Notes: generated by a model not told the origin, from the letters alone. Numbered from the stretch's first letter, positions 1 through 10,139 are shown. The stretch is 64,000 bases of DNA from Opisthocomus hoazin (GCF_030867145.1 NC_134434.1:3410001-3474000), one strand, 5' to 3'. Numbers and translations: made by a program.

Positions 1-482
1 GGTTGTTCCTCCCCAGGTGCAGGACCCTGCACTTGCCCTTGTTGAACCTCATCAGGTTCCTCTCTGCCTAACTCTCCAGCCTGTCCAGGTCACGCTGAAT
101 GGCAGCACAGCCTGCCAGTGCATCCACCGCTCCTCCCAGTTTGGTGTCATCAGCAAACTGGCTGAGGGTACATTCTAACTCTTCATCCAGCTCACTGATG
201 AAGAAGTTAAACAATACTGGGCCCAGTACTGACCCCTGGGGGACACCACTAGTTACCAGCATCCAACTAGACTCAGCGCTGCTGCTGACAGCCCTCTGAG
301 CTCTGCCATTCAGCCAGTTCTCAATCCACCTCACCGACCACTCCTCCAGCCCACACTTCCTGAGCTTCCCTAGGAGGATGTTCTGGGAGACAGCGTCGAA
401 AGCCTTACTGAGGCCGAGGTAGACAACATCCACGGCTCTGCCCTCATCTACCCAGCCAGTCACGCCATCGTAAAAAGCTGGG
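1..482 (-). mobile_element. CR1 LINE fragment, reverse transcriptase part
   Basis: Minus-strand translation gives the CR1 reverse transcriptase: a [16 protein letters not shown] block, then [18 protein letters not shown], then the catalytic FADDTKL box (DNA at about 137-162). The reading frame stops near position 68, where CR1 normally continues with a WAERNL-type sequence, so the copy is decayed. The match ends near 482, where unrelated GC-rich DNA begins; the window edge cuts the other end. CR1 is the dominant LINE of birds. Confidence 0.93.
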
Positions 483-699
483 CTGAAGCCTCGGCTCCAG
501 GAACCGGCAGAGCTGCAGGCTCCGCAGCTCTCCAGCGACCCGCAGGGACTGGGCAAGCTTTCTAGACAGCCCTCGCCATGGGCAGGAAAAGCTGCCAGAG
601 CCCGACCACAGCCCGGGGCCACGTCGGCACAGCGCTACAGCTACAGCAACGGCGAGGGGAGGCTCTTGGGGCAGAAGGCAAAACGCTGAGCTTCCACGC
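483..699. other. GC-rich spacer, no gene recognised
   Basis: No convincing coding region. The first ~40 bases (CTGAAGCCTCGGCTCCAGGA and following) closely match 4023-4060, the upstream flank of the DUF4795-like gene. This may be the relic of another duplicated copy of that flank. Confidence 0.4.
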
Positions 700-1072
700 T
701 GCTGTGAGGGCAAGGCAGGCCCAGGCTGGGCCAGCTCGGGCAGGTGCTGTGTCCCAGCTGCACCGGCCCCAGCCCACTCCTGGGTCGGGGCAAGGACCGT
801 GTCACAGAACAGCGAAGGAAACCAGGAGTGACACCAGTAATACCGATTAAAAACAGGACTCTGGCAACCAAGGGAGCACACGGGGCAATGCTGCCACAGC
901 GCACTCCCAAGCAACCGCTCGCCTGCCCCCGGGCAGCTCCCCCACTCCAAACTCAGCACGAGGGACCAGAAGCCCCCTTTGCCTGGCCAGTTTGGGTCAG
1001 CGCTCGCGGCCGCATCCCCTCCTGGCTCCTTGTGAAAATTGACCCCGTCCCAGCCGAACCCAGGACGCACAC
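700..1072 (-). mobile_element. Diverged LTR fossil (avian endogenous retrovirus type)
   Basis: Read on the minus strand, the stretch starting at 1072 resembles the start of the solo LTR at 9736-10139 (TCCTGGGTTCG, then GTCAATTTTCAC). Further in is a T-rich stretch like the LTR middle. It is old and strongly diverged; the inner end is uncertain. No internal retroviral region is attached. Confidence 0.5.
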
Positions 1073-1248
1073 TGGGTAAAAGCACCCAGTTTTGGTACAA
1101 CGCTGGGCTGAAGCCCCCCCAGCCCCCGTGCACCCCCTTTGGGGGGCTTTAGCAGCCCCCATACTCAGAGGGCAGCAAGTGCTCTGCCGAGTCAGGGCCC
1201 CAGCAGGGTCAGGGCCGGGTCCCCCCTACCCGATTTTCCTCCGCTTGA

Positions 1249-1850
1249 ATCTCAGAATCAGAGAATGGTTTGGGTTGGAAGGGACCTCAGAGATCACCGA
1301 GCTCCAACCCCCTGCCACGGCCAGGGACCCCTTCCACCAGCCCAGGCTGCTCAAAGCCCCGGCCAGCCTGGCCTTTCAGAATAGTGGCCTTGGCCACTGC
1401 CAGGGAGGGGGAAGCCACAGCTTCCCTGGGCCGGGGCCTCACCAGCCTCACTGGAAAGAACGTCCCTCTCCCGTCTCATCTCACTCTGCCCTCTGTCACC
1501 TTGAAGCCACCACCCCTTGTCCTATCACTCCACGCCTCTGGAAAAAGTCCCTCTCCAGCTCTCTGGCAGCCCCTTCAGGTATTGGCAGGCTGCTCGAAGG
1601 TGTCCCCCCAGCTTTCTCTTCTCCGGGCTGGACAGCCCCAGCTCTCCCAGCCTTTCCTCCCAGCAGAGGTGCTCCAGCCTTCAGATCATTGCTGGGGCCT
1701 CCTCTGGCCCCACTCCAATAGGTCAGTGTCTGTCCTGTGCTGAGGGCTACAGAGCTGGATGCAGGACCTCCCCCCCGCCTCTCACCAGAGCAGGGCAGAG
1801 GGGCAGAATCCCCTCCCTCATTGCTGGGATGATGCTCTGTGTGCCAGGGG
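1249..1850 (-). mobile_element. CR1 LINE 3' end
   Basis: Antisense CR1 3' region: it opens with the CAGAATCAGAGAATGGTTTG tail sequence and GGTTGGAAGGGACCTCAGAG, then continues through the CCCTTGTCCTATCACT and GAGCTGGATGCAGGACC landmarks of the CR1 3' part. It abuts the 42-bp minisatellite at about 1,850 and probably truncates the DUF4795-like gene copy there. Confidence 0.92.
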
Positions 1851-1851
1851 A

Positions 1852-2210
1852 CCCTGGCTTCGTTCCGGAGGTAGTGGTCTGGGTGCTGGGGGACCCTGGC
1901 TTCATCGCAGGGGCAGTGCTCTGACTGCCGGGGGACCCTGGCTGCATCTCTGTGGTGGTCCTCTGAGTTCCAGGGGACCCTGGCTGTGTCCCCTGGAATG
2001 TGGTCAGGATGCTGGGGGACCCTGGTTGCATCCCTGCGCTGGTGGTCTGGGTGCTGGCGGACCCTGGCTGCGTCCCCAGGGAGGTACTCTGAGTGCCAGG
2101 GGCTCCGGGCTGCATCTGCGAGGCAGTGGTCTTCATGCCAGCGGGCCCTGGCTGCGTCCCCAAGGTGGTGGTCTGAGTGTCAGGGGCCACTGGCTGCATC
2201 CCCGCAGTGG
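1852..2210 (-). repeat. 42-bp minisatellite encoding 14-residue mucin-like repeats (block 1)
   Basis: About nine units of 42 bp. On the minus strand they encode 14-residue repeats of the form QPGSPGTQRTTTEM or QPGSASTQTTSAGM, rich in Pro, Gly, Ser and Thr. The reading frame is open through the block (minus-strand frame 2277 to 1747), which fits a coding repeat rather than a random satellite. The units at about 1,910-2,010 are nearly identical to 4,570-4,660, so the two blocks are paralogous. It lies downstream of exons 3618-3821 and 3318-3485 on the same strand and may be a later exon of that gene copy. Confidence 0.75.
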
Positions 2211-2440
2211 TGGCCCTGGCGTCAGCACCCCCTGTCTCCTCCTGGCGCCCTGGAGCCTCCTCGCTGCTCCTGGGCACAGGCTGTGTCCCTGGTCCCTTCA
2301 GCCCCAGTGCCGAGCCTGTCGCGTGCTGGGTGTCCCCGTCTGAGCTGCGGGGCTTGGCAGTGGTGGCCCTGGTGTCAGCACCCCCTGTCTCCTGCTGGGT
2401 GTCCCCGTCTGAGCTGTGGGGCTTGGCAGGGCCAGACTGG
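2205..2440. repeat. ~72-bp direct repeat, imperfect
   Basis: The stretch GCTGGGTGTCCCCGTCTGAG followed by TGGGGCTTGGCAG occurs twice (about 2,327 and 2,395). GTGGTGGCCCTGG.GTCAGC followed by ACCCCCTGTCTCC occurs at about 2,207 and 2,362. This is a short local tandem duplication next to the 42-bp repeats. Confidence 0.6.
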
Positions 2441-3310
2441 CCCCCCCTGCCCTCCTGGGAAGAGGAGCCAGAGGGCAGCAGGTTCCCAGGCAGAGGCTGG
2501 GCCTTTCCTTCAGCCTTTTCCTGCGAAGGAAGGGAGGGAGGGGGGGATCAAGGGTTCAGCCCGGCCATGGAGCCGCGGGGGGACGGGAGCCACAGGGATG
2601 GGATCCCCCAGCATCGCTACCCAGCACCGCTAACCCACGGACCATGCCCCGACGCAGGAGGGCTGGTCCCCCCGAGGGAGCCGGGGATGCGGCCGCCTCC
2701 TGTCCCGCTGCAGGAGCCAGGCGTGCTCGCGGCCGAACCACATGGCCGTCCAACGCCGCCTGGTCACGGAGACAGGGCAGCCGGCTGGCCGCATCCTGCC
2801 CTTTCCTCTGGAGCTGGCCGCCGAGAGGGACACCAGTCTGGATGGCAGGGAGGGATTTAAAAGGAGTGTCCGCAAATTACCCTGGACACAACACACTGGG
2901 CTGGTCTTGGCCCGGGGGCGGTGGCTGTGTTGCACGGGCTAGGACTTGATGTCCTCTCCTTCCCAGCACCCATGTTTCTTTTTTTAGGGCTGTTTCGTTC
3001 AACAGGGCCTCAGCATCCCTTTGGCTGATGCACGCAGGTCCCACTACAGCGGCTGCCTGGCTGCAGGCAGCGATGCCCGTTTCTGCCCTCCCCAGGCAGC
3101 GCTGGCAGGCAGAGGGTGGGGAGCTCCAGCTGGGCTGGGCTGAGCTGCCCCGCTCCCCCCCCTCGGGACACCCTTCCCACTCTTGCCTCCTGGTGTCCTT
3201 CGCGCTGGGTGACGCTGATGGCCGCGGGGCAGGGGCTGGGTGGCAGGGTGACGGGGAGAGGGGCAGGGAGGGGGACGAGGGCTCAGCTCCCTCCCGGGGG
3301 CACCGGCGGC
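2441..3310. other. Probable intron and undetermined exons of the DUF4795-like gene
   Basis: No clear exon. The minus frame at about 2,990-3,045 reads QRDAEALLNETALKKE, which looks coding, but I could not find an acceptor in the right phase. The rest is GC-rich with many overlapping open frames caused by base composition. Confidence 0.3.
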
Positions 3311-3317
3311 AGCTCAC

Positions 3318-3485
3318 CAAGCCAAGTGTGTCCTGAATAATCCGGATCTGCTCTCGCATCGTCCAGTTTTCCTCTAGCTTTGTCTCGTTCTGCTCTTCCA
3401 TCGTCCAGACGTCCTCTTGAACGCGGGGCTGCGCCGCCTTCATCCCACCGATCTCCTCGAGGAGATCCTGGGAGAGAACCACGGC
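3318..3485 (-). CDS. Exon of a DUF4795 (QRICH2/C16orf96-like) gene, second coding exon
   Basis: Seen: a 56-codon phase-0 exon on the minus strand, preceded by a C-rich tract ending in CAG at 3486-3488 and followed by a GTGAGC donor (3317-3312). It encodes AVVLSQDLLEEIGGMKAAQP and then an acidic, probably coiled-coil stretch with two similar segments (WTMEEQNETKLEE and NWTMREQIRIIQ). It follows exon 3618-3821 in phase. Inferred: part of the same gene, in the family of sperm-flagellum protein QRICH2. The family call rests mainly on the neighbouring exons. Without the rest of the gene it may be a pseudogene. Confidence 0.5.
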
Positions 3486-3617
3486 CTGGGGGGGGGGGCA
3501 GGGGTGAGCCCCAGGGCAGGGTCCCTGGGGACCAGGACCTCCACCCTGCCGTGCGCGGAGCCCGGGGGAGGGGGTGTCTGGCAGGGCAGCCCCCAGGGCA
3601 CCGGCCAGAGCCTCTAC

Positions 3618-3821
3618 CTTGGAGATGCCGCTCTCCTTGGCTGCCATCGCCGCCTCCACGCGCTCCACGTCGGCAGCCAGGGAGGCGACCTGGGGGCCGC
3701 TGGCGCAGCCCTGCAGCTGCCCGAGCATGGAGTGCAGCAGCCCGTGCAGCGCCGGCAAGTAGACTTGCCCGGACCTCCCAAAGGCCTCGGCCAGCAGCTC
3801 GGCCATTCTGCGCGAGGCCAT
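3618..3821 (-). CDS. First coding exon of a DUF4795 (QRICH2/C16orf96-like) gene
   Basis: Seen: 68 codons starting at ATG 3821-3819 (MASRRMAELLAEAF...) and ending with AAG before a GTAGAG donor at 3617. Residues 20-36 read VYLPALHGLLHSMLGQL. Known: proteins of the QRICH2/C16orf96 group begin with a segment of the pattern (V)(V/Y)NF.ALH.LL...L.HL, which this resembles in position and pattern. Inferred: an N-terminal exon of that family. QRICH2 is needed for sperm flagellum assembly in mammals. The upstream stretch (3,822-4,121) is open but looks like 5' UTR. An earlier start is possible but lacks family-like sequence. Confidence 0.5.
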
Positions 3822-4241
3822 GGCTGCTGCTCTGCCGGAGCAGACGGAGCCTGCCCTGGGGGGCTGCGAGCCTTTCTGCCTGGAGGGCACCTGGATGGGA
3901 AGGGAGCCTGGCAGCCGGCAGCCTTCCTCGTCGGGCTCTCCGCAGAGAGTGACCGGCCCGGGGGCGACGGGGCACAGGGGACGATGGGGCGTCTCCCGCT
4001 GCCAGGGTCCCTGCTGGGTCCTGGGCTGAAGCCTCGGCTCCAGGAAGTGGCAGAGCCTCAGCTGGGTGGCAGCTGCCTCCTGGCCAGCCCAGCACCCCCT
4101 GCCTCTCCACCCCCCTCCCAAATCTCCGGGAGAGGCATCTGGAACCTCTGCAGGGCTGTGAGCAGCTTGGCAGGGGGGACAGAGCCCTTGGGGTCCCCAG
4201 CCGGGGGGCCTCCTGGAGGATGCTCTGGCCCCGCGGGGCTC

Positions 4242-4349
4242 TCAGCCGTCTTCCTCCACATCTTTCTGCTTGCGACAGCGCTTATCCAGGAGGTTCCCCA
4301 CGATGCAGCTGAGCTTTTCCATGTCTGCCTGCAGCTGCACTACGCTGCC
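4242..4349 (-). CDS. Terminal exon of a second, upstream DUF4795-like gene copy
   Basis: Seen: on the minus strand a CAG acceptor (4352-4350) is followed by 35 codons and a TGA at 4244-4242. They include VQLQADMEKLSCIVGNLLDK and RCRKQKDVEEDG. Known: DUF4795 proteins contain coiled segments of the kind L..D.EKL...V..L....... KQK.(I/V). Because this exon ends in a stop and lies 5' of exon 3618-3821 on the same strand, it probably closes a separate, rightward gene copy that also carried the repeat block at 4,495-4,705. This indicates a tandem duplication of the family. Confidence 0.5.
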   Translation of the reverse strand, partial: GSVVQLQADMEKLSCIVGNLLDKRCRKQKDVEEDG

Positions 4350-4494
4350 CTGGGTGCAACCTCGCCCTGGGTGAAACCCTCTCCTGTCCTTTCACCCCAG
4401 TTGCAGGAGAAGCTGGTAGCTGCCATCAGCTTTCGCGTTGGCTCCAGCTGCCCCAAGTTTTCCCGGGGTGTCGTCCAGCTGCCTGATCTGGTAA

Positions 4495-4705
4495 TGGCGA
4501 TGGGGACCCTGGCTTCGTTCCTGGGGTGGTGGTGTGGGTGCTGGGGGGCCCTGGCTTAATTCCAGGGGCAGTGCTCTGACTGCCAGGTGACCCTGGCTGC
4601 ATCTCTGTGGTGGTCCTCTGAGTTCCAGGGGACCCTGGCTGTGTCCCCTGGAACGTGGTCAGGGTGCCAGGGGTTCCTGGTTGTATCCCCGTGCTGGTGG
4701 TCTGC
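4495..4705 (-). repeat. 42-bp minisatellite encoding 14-residue mucin-like repeats (block 2)
   Basis: About five units encoding repeats such as QPGSPGTQRTTTEM and IKPGPPSTHTTTPG on the minus strand, in an open frame. It is the paralogue of the block at 1,852-2,210; the shared part differs by only a few bases. Confidence 0.75.
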
Positions 4706-5102
4706 ACGCCACCATCTCCATGGAGGAGCCTAGCATTGTGAGTCAGCCAGCTGCGTGGGTGGGAGAAATGGCTAGCTGAATTACTGGGTGGGACATATTC
4801 CATGCCATAGATGCCAGGCTCCCTATCGAAATGGGGTTTGGCCAGTGTCCATGAATGCTTTTTCTGGAAATTTAACCCTCTTTTCTGTGAGTTCGACCCT
4901 TTTTTCGGGAGTTCAGTCTTTCCTGTGAGTTCGAAGTGTTCAAGGAGTTTGGTCTTTCTCTGGGAGTTTGTTGAATCCAGCAAAATCTGCGACTTGGGTG
5001 AAATCCACGAGATCTGGAAAATCCACTGGTTCTGCAGAGGCTGCTTGGGGACAGCCTATGCAATCGGTCGTTTGGTGGTGAGAAAAATTACGTCATGTAT
5101 AG
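4706..5102. other. Non-coding stretch with short GAGTTCGA-type direct repeats
   Basis: No gene seen. At 4,886-4,980 degenerate copies of TGTGAGTTCGA / GGGAGTTC recur every ~20-30 bp, separated by T-rich runs. Confidence 0.35.
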
Positions 5103-5903
5103 CTTGTTTTGCATAGTCTTTAGTATTAGTATTTCTTTCTTCGTTGTCTTATGAAACTGTCTTTGTCTTAACCCACGAGTTTTCTTTTTTCCCATTCTCC
5201 TGGCCATCCCTCTGGGGTGGGCAGAAGGAGCAAGTGAGCGTCTGCATGGTCCGAGTTGCTGGCTGCTGGGTTAAACCATGACAGTCCTTTGTGGTGCCCA
5301 ACGTGGGACTCGAAGGGTTGAGCTAATGACAGATCCAACCAGAATGTGTTACCATGAATTTATGATAAGCATTCATTATGTCACTGTGGTTGTCGATGGT
5401 CACAATGTCAAAGCTTTTGCTCTCAGAGCTGTTCTCACAGTTGTATTGGGTAACAACTTATTGCTGTCTATACTGTTTATCAGTGTTTGTGAGCAGTTTA
5501 CCATTTCTGGGCGTCGGATTAAGGTTATCGCTTTGCTGTGCTGTGTGACACTGGCTGATTGTTTGATAAAAATCTCTGGTTGTGGGACTGATTTTTCTTC
5601 TGTCTCCAGAGGCGGCAGGCGGTGGGCAGGACGACGCAGCAGCGGCTTCATCTCTGCACTTCGGGAGCCTTCTAGTGGGAAACACTAATAATTACACTTC
5701 TGGCTTTTTCTCTTCGGAGAGTGACGCTTGTTTTACATATTCTTTAGTATCCGTATCAGTACTCCTTTCTGTGTTGTCTTGTTAAACTGCCTTCATCTCA
5801 ACCCACAAGTTTTCCTTCTTCCCGTTCTCCTCCTCATCCCGCTGCGGGGAGAAGGAGCCAGCAAGCGGCTGCACTGTCTGAGCTGTCGGGTCAAACCACG
5901 ACA
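5103..5903 (+). mobile_element. Truncated LTR retroelement fossil with two LTR 3' parts
   Basis: Two related ~180-bp segments (5103-5283 and 5728-5903) look like the 3' parts of paired LTRs: both start GCTTGTTTT(G/A)CATA, share the AAACTG...CTCAACCCAC-type core and end in a CA-terminated motif. Right after the first, at 5292-5309, is a primer binding site of the TGGTGCCCAACGTGGGAC kind that matches the tRNA-Lys 3' end. Only ~440 bp of internal DNA remains, with no recognisable gag, pol or env. The element is broken and old. Confidence 0.7.
5292..5309 (+). other. tRNA-Lys primer binding site of the LTR fossil
   Basis: TGGTGCCCAACGTGGGAC is complementary to a lysine tRNA 3' end including CCA and lies 8 bp after the first LTR piece, as in ERVK-like elements. 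Confidence 0.65.
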
Positions 5904-5908
5904 GTCCT

Positions 5909-5977
5909 GCCACCTCAGTCAGTACAACATGAGACTTAATCTCGGGCTCATGGGTTCGAGCCCTACACTGGGCACCA
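5909..5977 (+). pseudogene. tRNA-Lys pseudogene with encoded CCA
   Basis: CTCAGTCAGTA, then CATGAGACTTAATCTC, then TGGGTTCGAGCCCTACACTG and GGCACCA follow tRNA-Lys(CTT) from the D arm to the 3' end. The anticodon loop lacks two bases, the 5' part is diverged, and a genomic CCA followed by six As suggests a reverse-transcribed copy. It directly abuts the second LTR piece of an element that used tRNA-Lys as primer. Confidence 0.7.
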
Positions 5978-6019
5978 AAAAAGGACTCTCACGGAGGCTG
6001 AAGTAGCCTCCCTGCCAGC

Positions 6020-6610
6020 GACCATCATGGACGTTACCTATAGCAGCTTTGCCTGTTTCCCTTGACTTCCCTGGCCAGATTTAATTCCCTCAAGGCTTTA
6101 GCTTTCCTAACCTGATCCCTGGCTGCTCAGACAATTTCTCTGTATTCATCTCAGGCTACCTGTCTTTGCTCCCACCCTCTGTAGGCTTTCTTTTTGTGCA
6201 TGAGTTTGTCCAGAAGTTCCTTGTTCATCCATGCAGGCCTCCTGCTGTTTTTGCCTGACTTCCTCTTTGTTGAGATGCATTGCTCCTGAGCTGGGAGGAG
6301 GTGATCCTGGATATTAACCAGCTTTCTTGGGCCCCTCTTCCCTCCAGGCCTTTATCCCATGGTACTCTACCGAGCAGGTCCCTGCAGAGGCCAAAGTCTG
6401 ACGTCCAGGGTAGTGAGCTTGCTGTGCGCCCTCCTTGCTGCCCTGAGGGACAGGAACTCCACCATTTCATGATCACTGCAGCCAAGGCTGCCCTTGTGCT
6501 TCACATTTCCAACCAGCCCCTTCTTGGTGGTGAGAACAAAGTCCAGCCTAGCACCTCTCCTCATGGGCAGGGATATCAGATGAGACTCTCCAAATCATTG
6601 TTCTGCTGAG
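6020..6610 (-). mobile_element. CR1 LINE fragment, end of endonuclease and linker
   Basis: Minus-strand translation gives RRGARLDFVLTTKKGLVGNV, then SLGCSDHEMVEF (the endonuclease C-terminal SDH motif), FRDLLGR-like and GAQESW blocks of CR1 ORF2 in order. Several frame interruptions show it is dead. Confidence 0.9.
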
Positions 6611-7384
6611 TTCTTATATCCAGCTGGCCCTTGGTGCTACATGACCATTTCAGAGTATGCTAATCTGTTTCTGTGGGTTATCTTCAGCTACGTATTAGAA
6701 AATTCCGAAGTATCTTAGCTATGGATGAAAGTCTTTCTCATGTGCCCATTCCTGAATCTGCAGGAACAATTTGCAATGACCATCTAAAATGATCAATGTC
6801 CAGTTTGGTCAGTTCCTTTAGCTGCATGAGGAACTGTCTGAGGGGATCCAGATTCTCCACACAGGGACTTCACATGCATCTAAGCTTCCAACTGGTGCTA
6901 TGCCTTGATCTATGCACAGCAGGAGATCCCTGGGGGAATCTCTGTGCCTTTCCAAAATTCCCACATGCATAGGTCTTCACAACTTACCAGCTGTGAAGCT
7001 AGCTAGCAGTTGGCCTCTTGTTGTGAATTACCCTAAAAGTTCAATTCACTACCTTTTTGCAAATCAGTCCATTGTCTTATACCAGTTCATTGTTTCATCT
7101 CTGTGGACACTGGTGGACTTCCTGGATCCCCTGGACTTTATGACTATACACTGGGCATGCACACAGGTACAGATAGCCCTTTTACCCAGCTAAATCAGAA
7201 TTGCAACTATAGTGTCCTTATACCACAATGATGACTTAAATCCCATTTAGTAAGTGATCTTGCCACAAACTTTGGAGAGGATGTAAGCAATGCCTGCTTG
7301 CACTGAATGGGGTGGGGAAAAGAGCAGAATGGGTTTAAATTTCTCCCCAGTCAACTATAGTCATCCTCAAGAGGAGTTTGTTTT
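6611..7384. other. AT-richer intergenic DNA, nothing recognised
   Basis: No coding region, RNA gene or clear repeat. It may include diverged LINE sequence but I see no landmark. Confidence 0.5.
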
Positions 7385-7590
7385 TCACAGAATTACAGAA
7401 TGGCTGATGTTGGAAGGAACCTCTGGAGGTCATCTGGTCCAACCACCTGCTCAAGCAGAGCCACCTAGAGCTGGCTGCCCAGGACCATGTCCAGATGGCT
7501 TTCAAATATTCAAATACGTCCAAGGATGCAGAGTCCACAACCCTTCTGGGCAACCTCATTTCAGTGCTCAGTCACCCTCCTGTTTTGGAG
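7385..7590 (-). mobile_element. CR1 LINE 3' end fragment
   Basis: CACAGAATTACAGAATGGCT, then GGAACCTCTGGAGGTCATCT, then TGCTCAAGCAGAGCCACCTA and CAACCTCATTTCAGTGCTCA are antisense CR1 3' landmarks in the right order. Confidence 0.92.
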
Positions 7591-8304
7591 CTAAGGTTGT
7601 TTCTGGGGACAACAGTGAGAGAAGTGATAAGCATCTCCACAGCTTAAGCAGGCCCATGTACACTGAAGAGCGCTTTGCAGATGCTGATCGTTCTCCACCA
7701 GTTTTAAGAATATCCAAGGGTGACAGCCTGGGAATTTGAACATCTTGGTTTAGTGCCAAAACCCAAAACTTAGAGACTTAACTTGTAACTGTAAGCTTAG
7801 TGTTGGGATGAGGTTTCTCTGTCCTGTGTGTCGTCAGTATGACACTGTCCAGCTGAGCTTGTCAAGTCAGGGTGCCTTCATTTTTTAATTGTGGGGAATT
7901 TTTGCTGTAACTGTGGGACAAGGGGTGGTATGTGTGTAAATTGTCTACCTTTGTCAGTGCTGTGATGATGTTATTTTTACTCTGGTCTTGGGAATTCTTT
8001 TTGTTAGTTTAAGTGAAGTTAATGGGATGAATGTATATTTTAATGATATTTTTCCTTCATTTATAGTATGTTAGGTTGCCTTCACTTATATGAAGGGAAA
8101 TAGCTGCTGCTGGGATGTGATTTTTCTGACCTATTCCATACATTGGCTTTGGGATGAGATGCATTTTAACCATGAAAAGCCTGTTTCTTTCTAGGGACTA
8201 TGAAGGAACTCTAGGGTTACCAGCTGAGGCACAGCACACCAATGTCCAAGCAAAGCAAACATATGCTTCCAAAATTCAGCTGGCAGACAGGGACTAGCCA
8301 TGTC
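7591..8304. other. Intergenic DNA, nothing recognised
   Basis: AT-rich, with many stops in all frames and no repeat landmark. Confidence 0.5.
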
Positions 8305-8505
8305 CTTTCAGGGATCAGTACTGGAACCAATCCTGTTTAATATCTTCATTAACAACCTGGACAAGGGATGGAGTGGAAGCCCACCAGATCGGGGAGCGAG
8401 ACGGACAGACCTACTGCTACAGTAGAGGGCAGGGCTGCTCTTCAGACACACCTCAAGAGGCCGGAGAAGTGAGCTGTCAGGAACCTCAACTAAAAGCAGA
8501 GGCTG
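8305..8505 (+). mobile_element. CR1 LINE reverse transcriptase fragment
   Basis: The plus strand encodes GSVLEPILFNIFINNLDKG (RT block after the SGVPQ motif). This is followed by a degenerate stretch matching the CR1 GRAALQ...LERLEKWA..NL region (GGGCTGCTCTTCAGACACAC). The segment between is deleted. Confidence 0.85.
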
Positions 8506-8527
8506 GGAGAACTCATAAAATAATTGG

Positions 8528-8835
8528 ATATTTCTGACTGGAGAGGACCTCTGGAGGTCTCTTGCCCAGCCCCCTGCTCAGAGTACATCTCATCAGATCA
8601 GGTTGCTCAAGGTCATGTCCAGCTGGGTTTTGAATACCTCCAGGGTTGGCAGTGGACTATGAGAAGATACAGTTAGACATTCCGTATTGTCAGTAAATAG
8701 TGCAGATCCCACAACCTCCCCAGGCAACCTGATGCAATGTCTGACCACTCTTCTAGTGAAAAATGGCTTTCCACATATCTGATTGTAATCGCCCACAGTC
8801 CAACTTGTGTCTGTCACCTCTTGTCTTATCTCTGT
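8528..8835 (-). mobile_element. CR1 LINE 3' end fragment
   Basis: Antisense CR1: GAGAGGACCTCTGGAGGTCT, CAGGTTGCTCAAGGTCATGT, CCCCAGGCAACCTGATGCAA and CACCTCTTGTCTTATCTCTG in order. An unrelated ~50-bp stretch sits inside at about 8,655-8,705. Confidence 0.88.
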
Positions 8836-9735
8836 GCAAGCGTTATACTTAACCAAAGTTTTGGATGAGAAAATCTTACTATGTCTAACTGAGGCCATAA
8901 AACCACCCCTACACCTTGTGTCTTTCTTCATCTGTCAGCTTTGTTCTCTGTTGCCTTTGAGAAGAAAACCTGGGTGCCTAGTGCAGAAGGCCAAAGCACC
9001 ACCATAAACTGGGATGCCAAGACCTGTGGCTCCTAGTCTAAAAACATTATCAATGTCATTCATTGACAGGAAAAGGACCAGCACCTCCACCCAGCATGAC
9101 GATTTATTTGGTCTGGTTCTTAACTTCCAGTGATGCCTTCTTCTTGATACGAACATCTATCAAGCATGCCTTTGGAACAGGATGCTGGTACCAAAAGCTA
9201 AGACAGTTGCTTCTCAAGTTTGAGGGTAATGAGAATTGTGGAACTCTAAAGCGTTCTTGTGTAGTACTTGTGCTTTGCTTCTTCCTTATCTCGGTGACTT
9301 GGCTAAGTGTCTTCCTTAGCTCTGTGGCATGGTTAATCCCCCCCAAACCAGGAGCACACCAAACGCAGGCTCAGTTCCATCACCTGGCACACTCCAATCT
9401 TCCTGTGGAGCCTGCCCCTGTTCTCCCCACCTTGTCCTGCTGCCCTGCGTAGTAGTCACACCAGATGGCTCAGATTCTTCTTATTTCTGTACTGAAGAAA
9501 TCATGGCTGTGCATGTGGCACATCACTTAGCAGGTGTGCACTGAACTTACTGTAGGAGCGGTCTACATACTTTAAGAAGCTGTACCATGTGGTTAGACAA
9601 GACAGCTCTCCAGAAAGCAAATGCCTGGCCACTGGCTTCCTCCACACTGCAGCTGCAGCCGTTTGACAAAACCAGCTCTGAACCATTTGCTCCCAAATCA
9701 GGAAGAGCCAAAGCAAAGCAACCCCACTGAAATGG
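8836..9735. other. Intergenic DNA, nothing recognised
   Basis: No convincing gene or known repeat; the open frames are short and show no family features. Confidence 0.45.
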
Positions 9736-10139
9736 TGTCCTGGGTTCGTCCAGGACAGGGTTAATTTTCACCGGAATCCAGGAAGGGGCACAGCTGGGCT
9801 GGCTGACCCCACCTGGCCAAAGAGAACAGGGTATTCCATACCATGTGTCATCATGCTGGGCTCCGGTGGGGGAGAGTGGGAGGAGCTCTCTCGTGGCTCG
9901 GGAGCATGCGACGGCGGTCCGGTCCGGGAGAGCGTCTCTCTGGGCTGTGCGGTTTGTGTTGTGTTTTCTCCTCATCTGTATCGTTGTTGTTACTGTTCCC
10001 TTTGTTTGCTGTTCTGTTAAACTTCCCTTATCCCGACCCACCAGTTTCTGCCTGTTTCTTTCCATTCTCCTCCGCACGCTGGCGAGGGGAGGGGGGGCAG
10101 CGTGGCGCTTTTGTTGTCAGCCGCAGCCAAACCGTAACA
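9736..10139 (+). mobile_element. Solo LTR fossil (avian ERV, ERVL-like size of target duplication)
   Basis: A ~404-bp element beginning TGTCCTGGGTTCG and ending AACCGTAACA (TG...CA ends). It is flanked by near-matching 5-bp direct repeats AATGG (9731-9735) and AACGG (10140-10144). Its 3' part resembles the LTR pieces at 5,103-5,903 (GTTAAACT...CGACCCACCAGTTT). There is no internal region, so it is a solo LTR, younger than the piece at 700-1072. Confidence 0.75.
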
